Of a DNA stretch of 58,031 bases, positions 53,869-58,031 are shown piece by piece. The position numbers were made by a program, and so were the translations under genes. The stretch's first letter is position 1, and each line of letters begins with the position of its first letter. Source of the DNA: Mesorhizobium sp. ES1-4 (GTDB lineage: Bacteria; Pseudomonadota; Alphaproteobacteria; Rhizobiales; Rhizobiaceae); contig NZ_JAIUGV010000025.1 in NCBI RefSeq assembly GCF_020164745.1, positions 1 to 58,031 on the forward strand. Direction: 5' to 3'. The notes under the pieces were generated by a model. The model searched no databases, had not been told where the DNA came from, and saw only the letters and a list, made by a program, of their open reading frames with translations.

Positions 53869-54214
53869 GAGAGCAAGAACCGAGGAGAGCGGCGATGCCA
53901 CTCCAGCTCATTACGATCATTGGATCAACAGAAGGAAGTTTTCCGAAGAGTTTTGCAAGCGTGCGCAAAGTCGCCAGACAAAGTTCTCTCGGTCCATAGT
54001 GTACGTGCCGTCACGCCCGTTCTCGACATGGTTGAATGATACGTCCCGCGCGATCGATCAAAGTCGTTTTTCATTGGTTTTCCGGAAATCGCGGGGAGCA
54101 CAGCGTGCTGTGACCCTCGCCTGCTGGTTTTCTGTCAACGCGCAGATGAGGGAGAATGAGCGTACAGCAAAAATCATCAGTGCTGTCGCTTTCGCCAAAG
54201 CCCGCCGCAGCTAA
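53869..54214. other. intergenic, nothing recognisable
   Basis: 346 bp between two pseudogenes, with no feature seen. Confidence 0.4.
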
Positions 54215-54560
54215 ACGGGGTCCCACGCCCGGTAGCGCCCCCTGCCGGTCACCTCACGGATGCCGAGTTCGGCACCAGCCCGAGCGCAGCGCGCTGGCTA
54301 ATTTTCAGCTCGGCCGCGACCAGACCTGCCGACACCAGCGGCCGCGCCAGCACCAGCTCGATCAGCGCCGGCAGGCTCGAGTTTTTGCGCCGGTTCCTGA
54401 GCCGGCGCTCCATCTGGCTTTTGGCCAGCGCCTGGATGATTGCAAGGCTGAAACAGTCGATGGAACGCCCCTCCAGCGAAGCCGAACCGGACGAGGCGCG
54501 CGCGCCAGGTCCTTCGGCTGCCATCGGCACGCTGGGTTTAAGTGCTTGGGGTGACACGGC
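54215..54560 (-). pseudogene. DUF1612/HTH-domain protein fragment
   Basis: The frame has SIDCFSLAIIQALAKSQMER, SSLPALIELVLARPLVSAGL, and VAAELKISQRAALGLV, resembling the C-terminal HTH half of the DUF1612 family found on rhizobial plasmids and islands. A frameshift near the end breaks the last residues. Confidence 0.6.
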
Positions 54561-54618
54561 GTGATCTCCGCCGTTGGCGGGAACAGGGCAGTGCAATAGT
54601 ACTGCCCTGTTCCTTTTG

Positions 54619-55590
54619 ATCAGAGGCCAGTGCGGATTTCTTCGGCAAGCGCCCTCAACGTCGTCTCGACGTCATCGCCGTTTACCATCTTCTGCATCGC
54701 CACGGCCCATGCGTTCATGGCTTCGCCGAAGCCGACACGCGGTGTGAAAGCCAGCGCGGCTTGGTCCTGTATCTTTTTGAAGCTGTCAACGAAGTTGTTG
54801 AACTCGGGCTGCGAAGCGTACTTAGTCCAGGTGTCGTCTGCCAGGTCGACGTGCGCGGCGGATTGACGAGCTGGCCAGCAAGGGCACCCTTGAGCGCCAC
54901 CTGCTTGGAGGTGGCCCACGGGATGAACAGCCAGGCCGTGCCCTTCTTTTCGGAAGCCGCGTTCATGGCGAGAGCCCAGATCCAGATGTCAGACTCCAAG
55001 CTCGTGGCGCTCGGTGCGTGCAGCGGCGGAGCGAAGGCGATCTTGCCGGATGCCGGCTTCCCCGCAACATCGTTCCAGAAGCCGAACATATTTGAGTCGA
55101 TCGTCATCGCGCTGCGGCCGGACGCGAAGGAAGGAGCCGCGCACTTCTTGATCATGTCCACGTAATGTAGTCGTATCCAGCATCGGTAAGCTTCCAATCG
55201 CTCAGGTATTTGTCCAGCGGCTCCAGGGCGCCACTCGGAGCGAGGTCCTACGCGGGCTGAATGCCAGTGCCGAACACATCCCATGCTGGCGACTTCGTCG
55301 TCAGTTGGATCGTCATCTTGTTCCAGTAAGAATCGTCTGGGTAGAGTTCCGGCGTGACCTTGATGCCGGGTCAGCTTCTCGAACTCCGGAAATTGCGCAG
55401 CGAGAGCATCCGCATAGGGGTGGATGTCGTAGGCCCAAGTTATGCTGGTCCCTTCGAATTGACGCCAGTTCACGGTGTCGGCAGCGGCCGAATTAGTGAG
55501 CGATGCCGAGACGGCAAAAAACGCCAAGTCAAAAGCAAGCTGTTTGCGAAGCGACGCGCACCTGTAACGAGTACGGGGAATGAGCGACCC
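54619..55590 (-). pseudogene. sugar ABC transporter substrate-binding protein, frameshifted
   Basis: Starts with a signal-peptide-like LAFDLAFFAVSASLTNSAAA, then TSITWAYDIHPYADALAAQF, later MFGFWNDVAGKPASGKIAFA and SDIWIWALAMNAASEKKGTA. The C-terminus is in another frame (FNNFVDSFKKIQDQAALAFT). Several frameshifts and one internal gap are visible. The permease fragment at 48430 may have belonged to a similar system. Confidence 0.75.
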
Positions 55591-55907
55591 ATGTAATCCT
55601 CCCTGGGGCATTTTGCCAATTTTTGGGTCCACTCCTCCATCCCGAGTTCGCTCATAGCCACAATAAGCGGTTTCCAACGAGCTCGCTCTGAATGCACCAG
55701 GCCAACTGGGTAAAAACGGGTAACCGGCACTAAAAGGCGTTGTAGTATCGCCACCAGAAATACTGCTCCGTGGTGCTGGCCTTTGCCTGGGGGCGCAACA
55801 CGGCAACTACCCGCTCAAAACGGTTGGTCCTCTACCTCTTATTCACCGTCGCTTTCCTCGCGGCCTAACCCGGCCGGAATATCCGTTGCCAGAAAAAGGC
55901 CTCGCGG
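55591..55907. other. intergenic, nothing recognisable
   Basis: About 317 bp between the substrate-binding protein remnant and the promoter repeat, with no feature seen. Confidence 0.4.
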
Positions 55908-55985
55908 CCGGTTCGAGGCTCATCCCTCCTCCGAAGCAGCACGCTCAAGTATCGTCACAAGCCCCGAGCGCTTCGCGTTCGGCGA

Positions 55986-56001
55986 TGTCCAAATTCCGAC
56001 A
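55986..56001. promoter_or_regulatory. NifA upstream activator site (copy B)
   Basis: TGTCCAAATTCCGACA, exact TGT-N10-ACA. Confidence 0.83.
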
Positions 56002-56051
56002 ATGTCGGATACAGTCAGATCTACTGGATTGCGTTTGAATGGTTTTCTCAT

Positions 56052-56068
56052 TTGGCACAGTACATGCG
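56052..56068 (+). promoter_or_regulatory. sigma-54 promoter (copy B)
   Basis: TTGGCACAGTACATGCG has GG and GC 10 bases apart, 52 bp after the NifA site. It would drive the M16 remnant and the methyltransferase. Confidence 0.8.
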
Positions 56069-56169
56069 GGTCATCCGCAAAACACGTGACCGACCAACAA
56101 GAGTTCGCATGATCACCTTACCACAACATACAGCCGCCGCGGAACAATCACTTGGCCCCTGATCGCCCA

Positions 56170-56478
56170 CCCCGGCACCACAACCGGAGTCATCGATGTT
56201 CTGACAGGCTGCCCAAGGATACCTGCTGCAACAGGGCTTGCCCTGGTGACGACCACTCCGGCTCCGCCGGTTACCGACGAGGGCAAAGTGACGGATTTCC
56301 TGCTTTTCAACGGCATGGAGGTGGCTGTCATTCCCGACCACCGCGCCGGTCGTCACCCATATGGTCTGGTGCAGGATCGGCAGCGCGGAATGAGCCGCCG
56401 GGGATATCTGCATGTCTTCGAGCATCTGATGCTCAAGGCGCCTCATGACGAGCACGGCTCCGTCGCCTGGAGAGATTG
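56170..56478 (+). pseudogene. M16-family zinc protease, N-terminal remnant
   Basis: Reads EGKVTDFLLFNGMEVAVIPD, then in another frame bases for HMVWCRIGSAE-like sequence, then VFEHLMLKAP in place of the HxxEH zinc motif region (normally HFLEHLMFKGT). At least two frameshifts and the truncation before the methyltransferase make it dead. Confidence 0.72.
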
Positions 56479-56497
56479 AACCCAAAGGGAGATTCAG

Positions 56498-57556
56498 ATG
56501 TCTGAAGCGAATCAGGAAAAGTTGGACGCATTCTTGGGGAAAATGGTCGGCGATCTCGGTGCGATCGCAACGGGCGCGGGAGTCCTGCTGGGGGACAGAC
56601 TCGGCCTGTTCAAGGCATTGCGCGAAGGCGGCAAGATGACGGCCGCCGAACTTTCGACACGCACCGGCACCCAGGAACGCCTCGTAAGGGAATGGCTTTC
56701 CGGGCAGGCGGCGGCGGGTTACGTCGACTACGATGAAGCGAGCGACAAATTCTATCTCAACGCCGAGCAAGAGCTGGTGTTCGCTGATGAAGACAGCCCG
56801 GCCTTCATGGCAGGCGCATTCGAGTTCCTGTCCGCGCTGTGGCTCGATGAAGAAAAGGTGAGGCAGGCATTCCAGTCCGGCAAGGGCGTCGGGTGGCACG
56901 ATCATAGCGCGTGTCTGTTTCGCGGTACGGAACGGTTCTTCCGTCCAGGCTACAATGCCAATCTGATCGACTCCTGGCTGCCGGCCTTGGAGGGCGTCGT
57001 CGAGAAGCTCGAACGCGGCGTGGACGTCGCGGATGTTGGATGCGGTCATGGTGCATCGACCGTGCTCATGGCACAGGCCTTCCCCAATTCGCGCTTCGTC
57101 GGCTTCGACTATCATGCCCCTTCGATTGAGCGCGCCCGCAAGGCGGCCGAGGTAGCCGGCGTCGGCGTTAACACGCGGTTCGACGTGGCGGCCGCCAAGA
57201 GCTATCCCGGAACCTATGACCTCGTCACATTCTTCGATTGCCTTCACGACATGGGCGACCCGACGGGCGCCGCCACCCATGTCCACGGATCGCTCAAGCC
57301 GGACGGCACGTGGATGATCGTCGAGCCGTTCGCGCATGATCATCTGGCGGCGAACCTCAATCCCGTCGGCCGCGTTTACTATGCCGCTTCCACTTTCGTG
57401 TGCACGCCCGCATCCGTGTCGCAGGAAGTCGGGCTCGCGCTTGGAGCCCAGGCCGGTGAGGCGAGGCTGCGCAAGGTTGTGACCGGCGGCGGCTTCAAGC
57501 GATTGCGTCGCGCCGCGGAGACACCGTTCAACATGGTGCTGGAGGCCCGCCCTTAG
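56498..57556 (+). CDS. SAM-dependent methyltransferase with winged-helix N-terminus
   Basis: A 352-residue class I methyltransferase. The N-terminal winged-helix/dimerisation part is MTAAELSTRTGTQERLVREW. The SAM-binding motif I is VADVGCGHGAS near residue 175, followed by FVGFDYHAPSIERARKAA. The post-motif segment is YDLVTFFDCLHDMGDP. GGGAG lies 8 bp before ATG 56498. It is the first intact gene after a NifA/sigma-54 promoter (56052), so bacteroid expression is likely. The substrate is unknown. A remnant of its 5' end occurs at 47665-47715. Confidence 0.87.
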   Translation: MSEANQEKLDAFLGKMVGDLGAIATGAGVLLGDRLGLFKALREGGKMTAAELSTRTGTQERLVREWLSGQAAAGYVDYDEASDKFYLNAEQELVFADEDSPAFMAGAFEFLSALWLDEEKVRQAFQSGKGVGWHDHSACLFRGTERFFRPGYNANLIDSWLPALEGVVEKLERGVDVADVGCGHGASTVLMAQAFPNSRFVGFDYHAPSIERARKAAEVAGVGVNTRFDVAAAKSYPGTYDLVTFFDCLHDMGDPTGAATHVHGSLKPDGTWMIVEPFAHDHLAANLNPVGRVYYAASTFVCTPASVSQEVGLALGAQAGEARLRKVVTGGGFKRLRRAAETPFNMVLEARP

Positions 57557-57650
57557 CGTGGCCGTCGCCAGAAATTGCAGCTCATCGCATTTGATGAAGA
57601 TCACCGCCAAAAATCCGGACGCATCGGGCACATTTTCAAGGCGTCTGGGT

Positions 57651-57893
57651 TCACGCAGAGGTCGCTGCCGAGTTGTGTGCCAAGAGTCCCATACGTTGCG
57701 GCTCAGAAAGGACCCCACGCACGGCGACGAACATGCCCATAGCGATGGCCGCTATAATCACATATGTCCACCATGGCGCGTTCACAAAGCTGGTAAGCCA
57801 CGTCGCACCGAACGCGCTTACGACAAAAACGAGAGCCTCGATAAAAAGACTGAGCCTGTACACATTCAGTCGTCTCATCCTCATACCACCCAT
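57651..57893 (-). CDS. small two-helix membrane protein
   Basis: 80 residues (or 76 from the Met at position 5). Two hydrophobic stretches, LFIEALVFVVSAFGATWL and YVIIAAIAMGMFVAVRGVL, suggest two membrane helices joined by a short loop. I recognise no family. It is convergent with the methyltransferase gene. Codon use is plausible, but no strong ribosome site is seen. Confidence 0.5.
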   Translation of the reverse strand: MGGMRMRRLNVYRLSLFIEALVFVVSAFGATWLTSFVNAPWWTYVIIAAIAMGMFVAVRGVLSEPQRMGLLAHNSAATSA

Positions 57894-58031
57894 CCAAAGA
57901 CTGAGCTTGTTGCGCTACTGCGACAGAGCCTAACATATTGGAGAGTGCTCACTAGTCGACCGTGAACAATCCGAGCCCTAAGCGGCGACCGGCTTCGGCC
58001 GGATTTGAAGCAGGGCAATCAAGAGCGACAA

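Larger units (their letters stand above)
55908..56650 (+). repeat. NifA promoter/M16-protease/methyltransferase repeat (copy B)
   Basis: The fuller partner of 47288-47715. Confidence 0.8.

Noticed and set aside
56048..57718. 556-codon open frame antisense to the methyltransferase
   Set aside because: It covers the methyltransferase and the NifA promoter in reverse and has no recognisable domain.
1..58031. CRISPR arrays, tRNA or rRNA genes, integrase or att sites
   Set aside because: None seen: no regularly spaced short repeats and no tRNA-like cloverleaf or recombinase motif was noticed by eye.

Overview
This window is a piece of the symbiosis island of a Mesorhizobium-type rhizobium. The evidence is the set of nitrogen-fixation genes (nifQ, iscN, nifS, nifW, fixABCX, nifB, fdxN, nifZ, nifT, nifA, rpoN2) interleaved with nodulation genes (nodABCIJH, nodD, two nodFE pairs, a nodL-like gene), separated by insertion-sequence debris and many decayed genes. 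The gene order prxS-rpoN2, the solitary LacI-type regulator next to a sugar isomerase, and a NifA without its N-terminal sensor domain all resemble the Mesorhizobium loti islands. No plasmid replication, tRNA or integrase gene is visible, so the island ends lie outside.

Layout. 1-1,700: remnant of an asparagine synthetase gene and a NifA/sigma-54 promoter. 1,690-3,725: prxS-rpoN2. 3,722-9,419 (minus strand): a NifA-promoted operon of cytochrome P450, ferredoxin-SnoaL fusion, double short-chain dehydrogenase, luciferase-like monooxygenase and nifQ. 10,820-13,345: an MFS exporter and a heme-handling protein. 13,931-20,160: iscN, decayed nifU, nifS, nifW, fixABCX. 20,416-25,432: an alpha/beta hydrolase, a decayed nifA, then nifB-fdxN-nifZ-nifT and a SIR2-like gene. 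25,740-27,829: nodL-like gene and the intact short nifA. 28,536-34,138: first nodFE copy, an IS110-type remnant, intact nodD. 34,187-37,778: inosose-isomerase-like gene, fixV-like regulator, dctA. 38,168-43,768: nodABCIJH on the minus strand. 44,571-46,672: second nodFE copy. 46,900-57,900: a gene graveyard (aldehyde dehydrogenase, M16 protease, copper-resistance genes, cysteine synthase, outer-membrane protein, sugar ABC transporter) with a few intact genes: a proteasome-type Ntn hydrolase, gltD and a methyltransferase.

How it works together. Flavonoid-NodD acts at four nod boxes, three of which front intact nod operons. The nod genes predict a Nod factor with a polyunsaturated acyl chain (NodFE), sulfate (NodH) and perhaps O-acetyl (NodL), a combination associated with galegoid (IRLC) legume hosts. 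The fixV-like regulator probably switches on nifA: a conserved double-dyad element lies upstream of both nifA and the isomerase gene. NifA and RpoN2 then drive prxS-rpoN2, the P450 operon, iscN-nifS-nifW, fixABCX and nifB-fdxN-nifZ-nifT-SIR2, each with a visible -24/-12 promoter and, in most cases, an exact TGT-N10-ACA site; dctA has a consensus -24/-12 promoter.

The most notable observations are two otherwise near-identical nodE genes that differ in one short patch over the predicted acyl-chain pocket; nodA remnants trapped between nod box and nodF; a nod box/nodD module present four times with only one intact nodD; and the covarying fixV-type operator pair.
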